Shown here piece by piece: positions 1 through 9,728 of a DNA stretch of 64,000 nt. Under the pieces are notes generated by a model that was given only the letters and a program-made list of their open reading frames with translations, ran no database searches and was not told where the DNA came from. How positions within the stretch are numbered: the stretch's first letter is position 1; the number at the start of each line of letters is the position of its first letter. This stretch comes from Streptomyces reniochalinae (GTDB lineage: Bacteria > Actinomycetota > Actinomycetes > Streptomycetales > Streptomycetaceae), in NCBI RefSeq assembly GCF_003323735.1, contig NZ_QOIM01000028.1, forward strand, positions 62,001 to 126,000. The letters are read 5' to 3'. The translations under genes were made by a program, and so were the position numbers.

Positions 1-1062
1 AGAGCGCTGGCCACGATCTTCAGTGGCAGCGCCGTCCACGTCTACGCCGACGGGCTGATGAGCTACGGCCCCACCCGGGAGCGGCTGCCCCAGTGGCTGG
101 GCTGCCGGATCCAGCGGCTGCTGCACCTGGACCTGGTGCCGGGTCTGCGTCCGCTGCTGCTGGTGGAGCACGCCGTGCGGCCCGAGATCGTGCCGACCGA
201 CGCCTTCAGGGCGGTCCTCGGCGAACTGGGCGAGGCCGCCGCCGGGCTGCCGGAGCTCGCCGGTGTCGCGGCCGACGGGCCGAGCGCCGTGCTGCTCGGC
301 CAGTACCTCGCGGCGCTGGGCATCCTCAGCCCCGAAGAGGAGGAGGAACTGCACGTGCGCATGGTGCGCGGGGCGGTCGCGGCGGGACACGAGTGCCTGG
401 TGTTCAAGCCGCATCCCACCGCCCCGGCCCGCTACTCGCACGTCATGGAGAAGACGGCGGCGCAGGCGGGGGTGCGGCTCCACGTTCTCGACAGCCCGGT
501 GCTGGCCGAGACCGTGTACGAACGGTGCGGGCCGACACTGGTGGTGGGCTGCTTCTCCACCGCCATGCTGACCGCGGCCACCTGTTACGGCATCGACATC
601 GCCAAAGTGGGCACGACACCGCTGCTCGACCGGCTGGCGCCCTACCAGAACAGCAACCGCGTGCCGGTGACACTCGTCGACTTCGTCGTCCCGGACCTGG
701 AAGACGCCGCGGCCGGCGCGCGGTACGCGCCCGCGACAGGTCAGCGGACGCACGCGCCTGTGACGGGGGAGCGGACGCACGCGCCTGTGACGGGGGAGCG
801 GACCGGCGAACTCGCCGCCCTCCTGCGGACGGTCGGCTACTGCATGCAGGCCAAGCTGCACCCGCTGCTGCGTGAGGAGGCGATCGCCTGGCTCGACGCC
901 CGCCTCGACGAGGACACCGTGCGCTACTTCAAGCGCCGCCGCCTCACCGCGCTGGCGCTCCCCGGAGGCGGAACGTCGGTCCGCGCGCGGCTGCTGCGCA
1001 GCAGCCCGTCCGCGCGCTGGGCGGCACACCGCATCCGCACCGCGCAGCGCGCACTGCGCTGA
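1..1062 (+). CDS. Polysialyltransferase-like glycosyltransferase, 5' truncated
   Basis: The frame is open from base 1, so the gene starts before the window and only its last 353 residues are seen. DGLMSYGPTR near the start, a later FKPHPTAP segment and GCFSTAMLTAA resemble the alpha-2,8-polysialyltransferase (POLYSIA) family found in Streptomyces wall or capsule glycan loci. In that family the conserved HP and SxS/T segments lie near the sugar-nucleotide site. Close to the C-terminus a nine-residue unit (THAPVTGER) is repeated twice, with a degenerate copy before it, from exact 27-nt DNA repeats near 737-800. This is probably a recent slippage expansion in a linker. A hairpin follows the stop. 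The family call is by motif resemblance; donor and acceptor sugars are unknown. Confidence 0.6.
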   Translation, partial: RALATIFSGSAVHVYADGLMSYGPTRERLPQWLGCRIQRLLHLDLVPGLRPLLLVEHAVRPEIVPTDAFRAVLGELGEAAAGLPELAGVAADGPSAVLLGQYLAALGILSPEEEEELHVRMVRGAVAAGHECLVFKPHPTAPARYSHVMEKTAAQAGVRLHVLDSPVLAETVYERCGPTLVVGCFSTAMLTAATCYGIDIAKVGTTPLLDRLAPYQNSNRVPVTLVDFVVPDLEDAAAGARYAPATGQRTHAPVTGERTHAPVTGERTGELAALLRTVGYCMQAKLHPLLREEAIAWLDARLDEDTVRYFKRRRLTALALPGGGTSVRARLLRSSPSARWAAHRIRTAQRALR

Positions 1063-1065
1063 CAC

Positions 1066-1117
1066 GGCGGGCGGGCAGACCGGGAACATTCCCTGCCTGC
1101 CTGCCTGCCCGCCCGCC
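1066..1117. terminator. Hairpin between convergent genes
   Basis: A perfect 13-bp inverted repeat (1066-1078 with 1105-1117) lies between two convergent stop codons. There is no U-tract, as is common in Streptomyces. It probably terminates both transcripts. Confidence 0.6.
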
Positions 1118-1124
1118 GGCCTGC

Positions 1125-2351
1125 TTACCCGAGCCAGCGCCGCAACGTGAGCCGGCCCCACAGCATGCTCAGCGCGAAGGAGGGGATCAGCGTCACGACG
1201 GCCAGCGCCGCCGCGGCTCCGGCCGCGCCCAGCCATCCGCGTCCGGCGGAGACGAACCAGGGAGCGACCGCGTTCAGCACGAGCACGTGGAACATGAAGG
1301 CGCCCAGTCCCGCGTCCGTCAGTCTGCCCAGCACGGGACGGATCCGCTCGGGGATCCGCACCCCGTTGACGGCGAACAGCACGCACACACTCAGCGCGGC
1401 CACCAGCACGCTGGCGTTCGGGATGACGAAGTGGACGCGGTCCTGGGACCACAGCACCGCGGCCAGCGCCGCCACCGCGCCCGCTGCCCACCAGCCGCGG
1501 TGCCCGCGCGGGGTGGCCGGCAGGCTGAGCAGCAGGGCGCCGACCACGGCGTAGACCAGCGCGTAGCTCCCGGCCTGCCAGCCGAAGCGCGGCACGTCCC
1601 ACCCGGTGAGCCGGGCGAGGTCGCTGAACGCGGTGGGCCCGGCCGAGACGACCACGAGCGCCGCGACCACTCCCCACGGCCGCTGTCCGGCCTTGAGCAG
1701 CATCACCAGGCCCAGGAGCAGGATGAGCGGGACGTGGGCGTAGAAGTACCACAGGTGGTAGGCGGGCTGGACGGTGCCGAACACGGCCTCCAGCGCGAGT
1801 TTCGACGTCGGTCCCTCGTTGGTGTCCCGCACCCGGCCCCAGGCGAGGTAGACCGCCGACCAGACGCCCACAGGTACGAGCATGCGCAAGGAGCGCCGGC
1901 GCAGGGTCCGGCCGCTGCGCGGGGGAGCGCCCACCAGCACCGCCCAGCCCGCGATGGCGAAGTACATCGGGACGGCCCAGCTGGTGACCGAGTCGAGGAA
2001 GAGCCCCGTCCAGTAGACCGCACGCCCGCCGTCCGCGCTCCTGTCGACCGCCTGCATGCACGCGCCACCGACGTGTCCGACGATGACCGAGCAAGCACAC
2101 ACGACGCGCAGCAGGTCGATGTCGTACCGGTGGCCCTGGCTCGCCGGACCGGCTTCGGCGGCTGTTCCGCCTCGGGAAAGTGACTGCGCGGACGTCGAGT
2201 CCAGGGAATGCGGCGCCCCCGGGCCCGACTTCCCGGCACTCGTATTTCCGGGACTCGCGTTTCCGGAAGCCGACTCCTCCGAGAGCGGCCGGGGTTCGGG
2301 TACGGGGGTTTCCGGTACCACCGGATTCGGGGAGACGTTCTCAAGTGACAT
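1125..2351 (-). CDS. Acyltransferase family 3 (OafA/YrhL-like) membrane protein
   Basis: This is a 408-residue integral membrane protein. After a hydrophilic Ser/Pro/Gly-rich N-terminus of about 85 residues comes YDIDLLRVVCACSVIVGH, the first membrane segment of acyltransferase-3 proteins with its conserved His. About nine further hydrophobic segments follow, including VPMYFAIAGWAVLVG. Family members O-acylate surface polysaccharides, lipids or secondary metabolites using acyl-CoA. The start chosen is the ATG giving MSLENV. A longer open frame reaches 2504, but the extra residues look non-coding. The ribosome site is weak for either start. The acceptor is unknown; the neighbouring polysialyltransferase-like gene suggests a surface glycan. 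Confidence 0.75.
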   Translation of the reverse strand: MSLENVSPNPVVPETPVPEPRPLSEESASGNASPGNTSAGKSGPGAPHSLDSTSAQSLSRGGTAAEAGPASQGHRYDIDLLRVVCACSVIVGHVGGACMQAVDRSADGGRAVYWTGLFLDSVTSWAVPMYFAIAGWAVLVGAPPRSGRTLRRRSLRMLVPVGVWSAVYLAWGRVRDTNEGPTSKLALEAVFGTVQPAYHLWYFYAHVPLILLLGLVMLLKAGQRPWGVVAALVVVSAGPTAFSDLARLTGWDVPRFGWQAGSYALVYAVVGALLLSLPATPRGHRGWWAAGAVAALAAVLWSQDRVHFVIPNASVLVAALSVCVLFAVNGVRIPERIRPVLGRLTDAGLGAFMFHVLVLNAVAPWFVSAGRGWLGAAGAAAALAVVTLIPSFALSMLWGRLTLRRWLG

Positions 2352-2543
2352 GGACCAGCCCTGTGCGTGCGAGGAATGTGCGCTACCTCGCCCGTCACAG
2401 GCGAGCAGACCAGCGCATCCTGCCACCCGCCCTCGCCCGGGAACCTGTACGGAAACGGAACAAAGGCCGAACTCCTGCGCTCGGGAAGGGGTTCGGTGCC
2501 GCAATTCCCCAGAACACAGCCGGCCCGGCGCCCTGCCGGGTCG

Positions 2544-3449
2544 TCAGGTCTCTTCCAGCACCGCCCGGATCACGTGCCGGGCGTTGCGGGCCATCGCGGG
2601 GTTCGTCGTCCGGTAGTAGGGCAGCGCGATCAGCGCCTGCGAGAGGGCACGGCCCCGGCCGCGTATCCAGGTGGCCTCGTCCACGGCGAGCGCCGCTCGG
2701 AAGATCTCCCGTGCGCCTGCCGGCAGCAGGTTCCACGCGGGGAACAGGTCACAGGCGGGGTCGCCCCTGCCCGTGCATCCGAAGTCGATGACGGAAGCCA
2801 GCCGGCCCGCACCGTCCACCAGGAGATTGCCCGGCATCAGGTCGGCGTGCAGCCAGACGGGCGGCCCGTCGGGGCCCGGAGCACGCAACGCCTCTTCCCA
2901 CACACCGGTGGCGGCGTCGACGTCGATGTCCTCCCGCGTGATCCTCCGCAACGCAGCGAGGGCCGCCCGGGTCTCCGCGTCGAGCGCGGCCAGTGGGCCG
3001 CCGCGGTGGGCCTTCGGCGCGGCCCCCGGCACGGCGAGTCCCCGCATCGCCGTCACGAAGCCGGCCAGGTCCCGGGCCAGCAGCGACGGCTCGCTCAGCG
3101 CCCCCGCCTCGGGGTGCTGCCCCTCCCGCCACCGGTACACCGACCACGGCCACGGATAGCCCTCGGCCGGCTTCCCGGCCCCGCGGACCTCGGGGACCGC
3201 GACGGGAAGAAGGGGAGCGAGGCGCGGCAGCCACTCCCGTTCCAGCACGACATCCGCGGCACCACCCTCCGTGAGCGGCAGGCGGACGACCATGTCGTGC
3301 CCCAACCGGTACATGGCGTTGACCGTGCCGCCGGACGGAACCCGCTCAACGGCCTGCCCCGCCCACTGCGGGAACCGCCGGGCGAGCAGCCGCCGGACAA
3401 GAGCCTCGTCGACGGGGTACTGGCCCGGATGCATCTGCCCTGCGGTCAT
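2544..3449 (-). CDS. Aminoglycoside phosphotransferase-family kinase
   Basis: This is a 301-residue APH-fold kinase. The catalytic loop HADLMPGNLLVDG (HxDxxxxN) and the metal-binding DFG of SVIDFGCTGRGDPACDL are intact, and an N-terminal nucleotide-binding lobe precedes them (SGGTVNAMYRLG, then VVRLPL). Members phosphorylate aminoglycosides, macrolides or unrelated small molecules, and many chromosomal Streptomyces copies have no known substrate. The frame stays open far upstream. The start taken is the ATG giving MTAGQMHPGQ; the internal ATG at MHPGQ is also possible. It stands alone, and resistance should not be assumed. Confidence 0.8.
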   Translation of the reverse strand: MTAGQMHPGQYPVDEALVRRLLARRFPQWAGQAVERVPSGGTVNAMYRLGHDMVVRLPLTEGGAADVVLEREWLPRLAPLLPVAVPEVRGAGKPAEGYPWPWSVYRWREGQHPEAGALSEPSLLARDLAGFVTAMRGLAVPGAAPKAHRGGPLAALDAETRAALAALRRITREDIDVDAATGVWEEALRAPGPDGPPVWLHADLMPGNLLVDGAGRLASVIDFGCTGRGDPACDLFPAWNLLPAGAREIFRAALAVDEATWIRGRGRALSQALIALPYYRTTNPAMARNARHVIRAVLEET

Positions 3450-3604
3450 GAAGGGCCATCCGACAGCCGGGCGCCTCCAGGCGTCAACCGCATTCCGGCC
3501 GGGACCCCGCGCCGGGGCCGCGGGAGGTCGTGTGGGTCCAGCCGCACGGCCGGTCGACTCCCCGCACCGGCCGGCCGCGGGGCCGCCGGCCACGGTCTCC
3601 GCGC

Positions 3605-4012
3605 TCAGCGGCGGGTCGTCTGCCGCTCCTCGTCGCGGGCGGCGGCGTTCTTCGCCTTGACGCGTGCCGCTTCCTTGCGGACCTCGGCCTGGGTGGCGCG
3701 CTCCTTGCGCAGCCACTCGGGGTTCTCCGCCTTGAGCGCGTCGATCTTCTCCGTCGTCAGCGCCTCGGTGACGCCGCCCCGGGCGAGGCCCGAGATGGAC
3801 ACGCCCAGCTTCGCGGCGACCACAGGGCGCGGGTGGGGGCCGTTGCGGCGCAGGTCCAGCAGCCACTGGGGCGGCTCGGCCTGGAGGGCGTTCAACTCGT
3901 CGCGCGAGACCACGCCCTCCTGGAACTCGGCGGGGGTGGCTTCGAGGTACACACCCAGCTTCTTCGCCGCGGTCGCGGGCTTCATGGTCTGGGTGGTCTT
4001 GTGCGACGTCAT
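3605..4012 (-). CDS. DUF5997 family protein
   Basis: This is a 135-residue soluble basic protein, TMKPATAAKKLGVYLEATPAEFQ..., with a Lys/Arg-rich C-terminal helix. It matches a small conserved actinobacterial family (DUF5997) of unknown function. Two repeat-like halves (KLGVYLEATPAEF and KLGVSISGLARGG, each followed by a P[EP]WL segment) suggest an internal duplication. It is transcribed divergently from the LysR-type effector-domain gene, with only 58 bp between starts, and the pair seems to travel together in Streptomyces. A DNA-associated or partner role is only inference. Confidence 0.7.
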   Translation of the reverse strand: MTSHKTTQTMKPATAAKKLGVYLEATPAEFQEGVVSRDELNALQAEPPQWLLDLRRNGPHPRPVVAAKLGVSISGLARGGVTEALTTEKIDALKAENPEWLRKERATQAEVRKEAARVKAKNAAARDEERQTTRR

Positions 4013-4070
4013 GGGGTCAAGGGTATCGATCGCGTGCGGTGCCTTTCACCACGCCCGGTAGCCTGGCGAA

Positions 4071-4841
4071 GTGACAGGCTCGGAAACCTCCCCTTCGTTC
4101 ACGGTCGCGTTCGTCCCCGGTGTGACGCCCACGAAGTGGGTGCGGATCTGGGAGGAGCGGCTGCCGGACGTTCCGCTGCGCCTGGCCCCTGTGACCGCGG
4201 CCGAGGCGCCGGGGCTGCTGCGGGACGGCGGTGCCGACGCGGGGTTCGTACGGCTTCCCGTCGACCGTGAGTACTTCAGCGCGATCCCGCTCTACACGGA
4301 GAAGACGGTGGTCGTGGTCCCCAAGGACCACCTCGTGACCGCGGCGGACGAGGTGACCACGGGCGACCTGGCCGACGACATCCTGCTGCACCCCCTCGAC
4401 GACGTACTCGGCTGGGAGGAGCCGCCTGGCCGGCCTGCCAGGGAAAGGCCCGCGACGACGGCCGACGCCGTCGAGCTGGTGGCCGCCGGGGTGGGGCTCC
4501 TCGTCGTCCCGCAGTCCCTGGCCCGCCTCCACCACCGCAGGGACCTGACGTACCGCACCGTCACGGACGCCCCCACCTCCCAGGTGGCGCTCGCGTGGCC
4601 CGAGGAGCGGACAACGGACGGGGTGGAGGACTTCATCGGCATCGTCCGCGGCCGCACCGTCAACAGCACCCGGGGCCGCAAGGGACCCGAGGCACAGCCG
4701 AAGCAGAAGCGCTCGGACAAGCCGGCACCGCGCCGCAAGCCCACGCCCGGCAGGGCCGGAGGCCGGACCGCCCGGGGCGGGGGCGGTGGCAGGGGCGCGC
4801 AGGGCGGCGGCTCACGGCGCGGCAAGCCCCGTCGCCCTTGA
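4071..4841 (+). CDS. LysR-type effector-binding domain protein without HTH
   Basis: A GTG start gives 256 residues. Residues about 10-200 read as the periplasmic-binding-like effector domain of LysR regulators (FTVAFVPGVTPTKWVRIWEERLPDVPLRL, then DAGFVRLPVD, TVVVVPKDH and a late VELVAAGVGLLVVPQSLA). The usual N-terminal winged helix is absent. The last 55 residues are a Lys/Arg/Gly-rich disordered tail that may contact nucleic acid. The divergent DUF5997 neighbour is a possible partner. It could bind a small ligand and act on a DNA-binding protein. The family is fairly clear, the role is not. Confidence 0.7.
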   Translation: MTGSETSPSFTVAFVPGVTPTKWVRIWEERLPDVPLRLAPVTAAEAPGLLRDGGADAGFVRLPVDREYFSAIPLYTEKTVVVVPKDHLVTAADEVTTGDLADDILLHPLDDVLGWEEPPGRPARERPATTADAVELVAAGVGLLVVPQSLARLHHRRDLTYRTVTDAPTSQVALAWPEERTTDGVEDFIGIVRGRTVNSTRGRKGPEAQPKQKRSDKPAPRRKPTPGRAGGRTARGGGGGRGAQGGGSRRGKPRRP

Positions 4842-4848
4842 CCCCTCC

Positions 4849-4877
4849 CGCCTGAGGCGGCCCCCCCGCCTCAGGCG
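4849..4877. terminator. Bidirectional hairpin terminator
   Basis: A perfect 12-bp inverted repeat around CCGCCTCAGGCG, with a five-C loop, lies between convergent stops. It very likely ends both transcripts. Confidence 0.7.
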
Positions 4878-4898
4878 CTGAAGCCGGTCCGTGCCGTC

Positions 4899-6338
4899 TC
4901 AGTCCTCGCGGCGGCCGTCCGGTACGGCGGGGAGGCCGACGCGGTCCTTGACCTCTTCGGTGGCGAGGCCGACCGGCCCGTGCCACTGGGCGAGCAGGAT
5001 CGTCGCATCGTCGTCGAGCCGCCCCTGGTGGTACTCCAGGTGGTGGCGGATCAGCCGGCGCAGCGTTTCGGGGACGGGCAGTCCGTCCGCCTGGTGGCGG
5101 AGGAGGAAGTCGAGGAAGCGGCGAAGGCCGAATTCCTCCCCCTCGGGGCTGCGGGCCTCGGTGATGCCGTCGGTGTAGAGCAGCAGACGGTCACCGGGTT
5201 CGAGTTCCGTGCTGCAGAAGTCCTCCGGTGCCCCGAAACCGGTACCCATGGGAGGTGCGGGAGGGCAGTCCAGGTGGAAGGTGTGCCGCCCGCGGACGAC
5301 GACCGGCGGAGGGTGCCCGCAGCAGACCCAGTGCAGTGCACCGGTGGTCACGTCCAGCTGGGCCAGGATGCCCGTGACGAACTGGTCCCCCGAGAACTGC
5401 TCCAGCAGGACGTCCTCCACGGCGGCGGCCGTCTGCGGAAGATCGGCCCCCTCGCGGCGGGCGTTGCGGGCCGTGGACAGCGCGAGGTTGCCGGTCAGCC
5501 CCGCGGTGGTGTCGTGGCCCATCGCGTCGAACAGGGCGAAGTGCGCGATGCGCCCGTCGAACGCGTAGTCGTAGACGTCCCCGCTGACCTCGTACGCGGG
5601 CTCCATCAGCGCGCTGATCATCAGGCTTTCGGTGGCGAAGCTCCTGGAAGGCATCAGACGCCATTCCATTTCGGTCGCCACGTCCATGCGCCGGCGGCGG
5701 ACCAGCCGGCTGTAGGAATCACTGAGCCCGCGCTTGCTGACCACCATCAGGGCCACCAGACCGGCCAGCCGGCGCATGTCCAGCTGGGCGGCCTCGTCGG
5801 CGTCGGGCGCGGTGATGCGCAGCACGCCGAGCCGGTCCGTACCGTTCACGAGCGGCACCCACCAGTGGTCGCGGTCGGCCGGCGACGCGGGAAGGACCTC
5901 CCCGTGCTGGAACGCCCGCCCGGCCACGGTTCCCTCCACGCTGATCTCCTCCGGGCGCAGGCCCTCCCCGCCGGCCGGCGGGGGGTGCGGGGCCAGCGGG
6001 GTCAGCAGGTCCTGTTGCAGATCGGCCAGGTAGATCTGCACGTCGCCCAGTCCGACGCGGGCCGCCTGCTCGCACAGGTGGTGCGGGAGCATCTCCAGCG
6101 TGGACAGGTGGCTGGCGGTGATGAGCGCCCCGAGCATCGCGGACCGCTCGGTAGCGCTCTGAGGGAAGCGCTCTTCCGGCTCCGTACCGGCACCATGGTC
6201 CGGGCCGTGGTCGAGGCCGGGACCGCGGTCCGGAGCGTCGTTGCAGCGGTCACCGCGGCTGCCGTCGTCGCAGCGGTGACCGCGGTCCGTGCCGTCGTCG
6301 AAGCCGGCACCGCGACCCGTGCCGCCGTCGAAGCTCAT
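4899..6338 (-). CDS. GAF-domain SpoIIE/PP2C-type serine phosphatase
   Basis: This is a 479-residue cytoplasmic phosphatase. Residues 1-55 are a low-complexity Gly/Asp/Arg repeat. A GAF-like sensor follows (about 65-210: LITASHLSTLEMLPHHLCEQAARVGL...). From about 245 comes the PP2C_SIG domain with metal-binding acidic residues in EVSGDVYDY, FDAMGHDTTAG, LLLYTDGITEA and GRLDDDATILL. Such enzymes dephosphorylate anti-sigma-factor antagonists in partner-switching circuits. The start is supported by GGGAGGT four bases before the ATG. No kinase or antagonist gene is adjacent, so the target is unknown. Confidence 0.88.
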   Translation of the reverse strand: MSFDGGTGRGAGFDDGTDRGHRCDDGSRGDRCNDAPDRGPGLDHGPDHGAGTEPEERFPQSATERSAMLGALITASHLSTLEMLPHHLCEQAARVGLGDVQIYLADLQQDLLTPLAPHPPPAGGEGLRPEEISVEGTVAGRAFQHGEVLPASPADRDHWWVPLVNGTDRLGVLRITAPDADEAAQLDMRRLAGLVALMVVSKRGLSDSYSRLVRRRRMDVATEMEWRLMPSRSFATESLMISALMEPAYEVSGDVYDYAFDGRIAHFALFDAMGHDTTAGLTGNLALSTARNARREGADLPQTAAAVEDVLLEQFSGDQFVTGILAQLDVTTGALHWVCCGHPPPVVVRGRHTFHLDCPPAPPMGTGFGAPEDFCSTELEPGDRLLLYTDGITEARSPEGEEFGLRRFLDFLLRHQADGLPVPETLRRLIRHHLEYHQGRLDDDATILLAQWHGPVGLATEEVKDRVGLPAVPDGRRED

Positions 6339-6536
6339 GCGACCTCCCGTGGGGAGAGGGCTGGGCAGCGTCGCTGCCGGGTCGTCGCCCGCCCGCTGCG
6401 CGTCACCGACAGTCGGCCGACCGCGACGCCGCGCGGTGCCAGGAAAGTGGCCGAAAGCGTGACGCCGCGCGGTGGGGCCCGGACCGGAGCAGCACCCGGC
6501 CCACGCGGTGCCCCTGGCGTCAGGCCGCTAAACCCG

Positions 6537-6576
6537 CCCGCGCGGCGCCCCCGGCCCCCGGGTGGCGCCGCGCGGG
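6537..6576. terminator. GC-rich hairpin
   Basis: A perfect 13-bp inverted repeat (6537-6549 with 6564-6576; arm CCCGCGCGGCGCC) sits just downstream, on the minus strand, of the P450 relic. It may be the old terminator of that gene. The rest of 6339-6536 holds no gene; a 14-base direct repeat (gacgccgcgcggtg) occurs there twice. Confidence 0.5.
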
Positions 6577-6593
6577 TGTACCAGCACTTCGTC

Positions 6594-6736
6594 TCAGCCC
6601 AGGTGGGCCGGCAGCTTCTGGTACCCGTTGATGCCCAGGGACGGCACCCTGGGAGCCGGCGTGGGGGGTGCGGGAAGGTCTCGGACAGCCGGCTCAGGGC
6701 GATCTCCGCCTCGAGCCGGGCGAGGGACGCGCCGGC
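6594..6736 (-). pseudogene. Cytochrome P450 C-terminal relic, frameshifted
   Basis: Read on the minus strand, AGASLARLEAEIALSRLSETFP matches the helix that follows the heme-Cys loop of actinobacterial P450s. The family's C-terminal strand, VPSLGINGYQKLPAHLG-stop, lies just downstream but in a frame shifted by one base. The shift falls near a six-G run (6663-6668). Nothing P450-like precedes the GASLARLE segment, so the Cys loop and the rest of the enzyme are gone. It is a decayed fragment of about 45 residues, not a gene. Confidence 0.7.
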
Positions 6737-6866
6737 TGACGCGCTCCTGGGCCGTACGTCCGGCGGATGCCTCGCTGGTGGGGGCCGGTGCCGTGCCGGT
6801 CGCCGCGGTGCCCGCCGGTGCCGGCCACTTCGGTGGGTCGCCGGGCCCGGGCCGTGTCCGGGCCCG

Positions 6867-7163
6867 CTACTCGGACACCCCGTCGACGAAGAGGAGCCGC
6901 CGCTCCAGCGCGGACTTCCGCACCGTCAGCGCCGGCGCGTACTCGGCGGACGCGTACCACTCCCTGGCCCGCTCGGCGTCCGGGAACTCGATGACGACGA
7001 GGCGCTCGGAGGCGGGCCAGGTGCCCTCCACGGCGTCGGGCACAGCACCGCGGACCAGGTAGCGGCCGCCGTGCCGGCGGATGGAGTCCTCCGCCAGCGC
7101 CCGGTAGGTGTCGGCACGTTCCTCGTCCAACACCTCGACTTCGGAGATCACGTAGACAGACAT
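6867..7163 (-). CDS. DUF1330 domain protein
   Basis: This 98-residue protein fits the DUF1330 ferredoxin-like dimeric fold: SVYVISEVEVLDEERADTYRALAEDSIRRHGGRYLVRG, then VVIEFPDAERAREWYAS. Proteins of this family are small and cytoplasmic, and mostly have no known reaction. An in-frame ATG nine bases upstream (7172) is an equally possible start; neither has a strong ribosome site. It lies downstream of the GH16 gene on the same strand but is separated from it by a strong hairpin, so it is probably transcribed independently. Confidence 0.8.
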   Translation of the reverse strand: MSVYVISEVEVLDEERADTYRALAEDSIRRHGGRYLVRGAVPDAVEGTWPASERLVVIEFPDAERAREWYASAEYAPALTVRKSALERRLLFVDGVSE

Positions 7164-7188
7164 GGCGGTCATGCTGCCAGGTACGTCA

Positions 7189-7223
7189 AGCGGTGCTCCC
7201 CGCAGGAGGCGGGGAGCACCGCT
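7189..7223 (-). terminator. Strong hairpin after the GH16 gene
   Basis: A perfect 15-bp inverted repeat (arm AGCGGTGCTCCCCGC) with a five-base loop lies 17 bases past the GH16 stop. It is a clear terminator. Confidence 0.75.
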
Positions 7224-7239
7224 CGGGAGACCTCTTCTC

Positions 7240-8223
7240 TCACCCCTCGTGCCCGGCGGGAGCGGTGACGTCCACGGCGACGTGGTCGACGAGGAGCGAG
7301 CCGCCGGACACGGTGGCGGCCGTCGGGGTGGACTGCCCCGCGTCGCCGTCGGGGAAGGCGCCGCCCATGGCCAGGTTGAGCAGGACGAAGTGGCCGTGGT
7401 CCGTGGCGTTCTTCCACGTGGCGGCGTCCATGTCGGACTCGCGCACGGTGTGGAAGAGCCGGCCGTCCTGGTACCAGCGCAGCTCTTCGGAGGCTCCGCT
7501 GCGGTCGAGTTCGAGCGCGTACTCGTGGAAGCCGCCCTGGCAGCTGCCGTCGCACGTCGCGCTGTCGCCGATGCCGGTGGTCTCGTTGCAGGGGCCGCCG
7601 GGGTTGACACCGCAGTGGAGTACGCCGTGTGCGGCGCTTAGGCCGTTGACGTTCTCCATGATGTCGAACTCGCCCACCCCGGGCCAGTTCTGGTAGTTGC
7701 CGCGGTAGTCGGCGCCCAGCGTCCAGAAGGCGGGCCAGTAACCCAGCGCCTGCTCGCCGGAGACCTCGGGCAGTTTCAGGCTGGCCGAGACGCGCATCGT
7801 GCCGCCCTCGGGCGCCGCGAAGTCCGTGCGCTTGGTCTCGATACGGGCAGAGGTCCAGGCGTCGCCGTCCTTGAGGGCGGTGATCTTCAGGTGGCCCTCG
7901 CCGTCGAGTTGGAGGTTCTCCGGCCTGTCGGTGTACGTCTGCACCTCGCCGGTGCCCCAGTTGGGCGGGCCGCCGGGGTAGCTGGTGCCGGTGTCGACGA
8001 TCCAGTCGTCGCCGGAGGGCGGGGATCCCGCCGAACCGTCGAAGTCGGTCCGCCACGCTTCCTGCGTGACCTGTCCGACCTGTGCGTGCCCGGCGGCCTG
8101 CGGGGACCGTCCGGACGCCCCGTCGGCCTGGGCGCTGGGCAGCGCCAGTGTGCCGAGGGCCGTCACCATCGCGGCCATCACCGCCGGACGGTACCCACGG
8201 CGTCTCCTGCCAGTACGGACCAT
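7240..8223 (-). CDS. Secreted GH16 endo-beta-1,3-glucanase-like hydrolase
   Basis: This is a 327-residue exported glycoside hydrolase. An Arg-rich N-terminus and hydrophobic stretch end near ALPSAQA (signal peptide, cleavage about residue 33). The GH16 signature GEFDIMEN gives nucleophile E185, D187 and acid/base E190; YWPAFWTLG and GGFHEYALEL are other family landmarks. The family includes laminarinases, lichenases, agarases and carrageenases; the sequence looks most like actinobacterial endo-1,3-beta-glucanases acting on fungal or algal glucans. The start ATG has AAGGAGC at good spacing, although the frame is open far upstream. A GAGCGCTC palindrome lies in its promoter region. Confidence 0.88.
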   Translation of the reverse strand: MVRTGRRRRGYRPAVMAAMVTALGTLALPSAQADGASGRSPQAAGHAQVGQVTQEAWRTDFDGSAGSPPSGDDWIVDTGTSYPGGPPNWGTGEVQTYTDRPENLQLDGEGHLKITALKDGDAWTSARIETKRTDFAAPEGGTMRVSASLKLPEVSGEQALGYWPAFWTLGADYRGNYQNWPGVGEFDIMENVNGLSAAHGVLHCGVNPGGPCNETTGIGDSATCDGSCQGGFHEYALELDRSGASEELRWYQDGRLFHTVRESDMDAATWKNATDHGHFVLLNLAMGGAFPDGDAGQSTPTAATVSGGSLLVDHVAVDVTAPAGHEG

Positions 8224-8253
8224 GACGATGCGCTCCTTCGCGGTGGGGGGGGG

Positions 8254-8265
8254 ATGAGCGCTCTC
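8254..8265. promoter_or_regulatory. GAGCGCTC palindrome upstream of the GH16 gene
   Basis: ATGAGCGCTCTC lies about 31-42 bases upstream of the GH16 start. It resembles the GGGAGCGCTCCC-type operators of Streptomyces LacI regulators of glucan use (CebR type) but is not perfect. A minus-strand TTGACG (8299-8304) could be a -35 element. It is a candidate operator only. Confidence 0.35.
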
Positions 8266-8390
8266 TCGGCACAGCACCGTGCCCAAGGTCTGGACCAACG
8301 TCAAGGCTTTGCGTGCGATCGGGCCGACACGGGCACGCACAGCCCCGTTCGGTCCCGCACGGGCTCCGTGCCGTCCAGCGGACGGCGGTC

Positions 8391-9728
<1,338 letters not shown>

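Noticed and set aside
2544..3449. Calling the APH-family gene an aminoglycoside resistance determinant
   Set aside because: Only general kinase motifs are seen. Many chromosomal Streptomyces members have other or unknown substrates, and no antibiotic cluster lies next to it.
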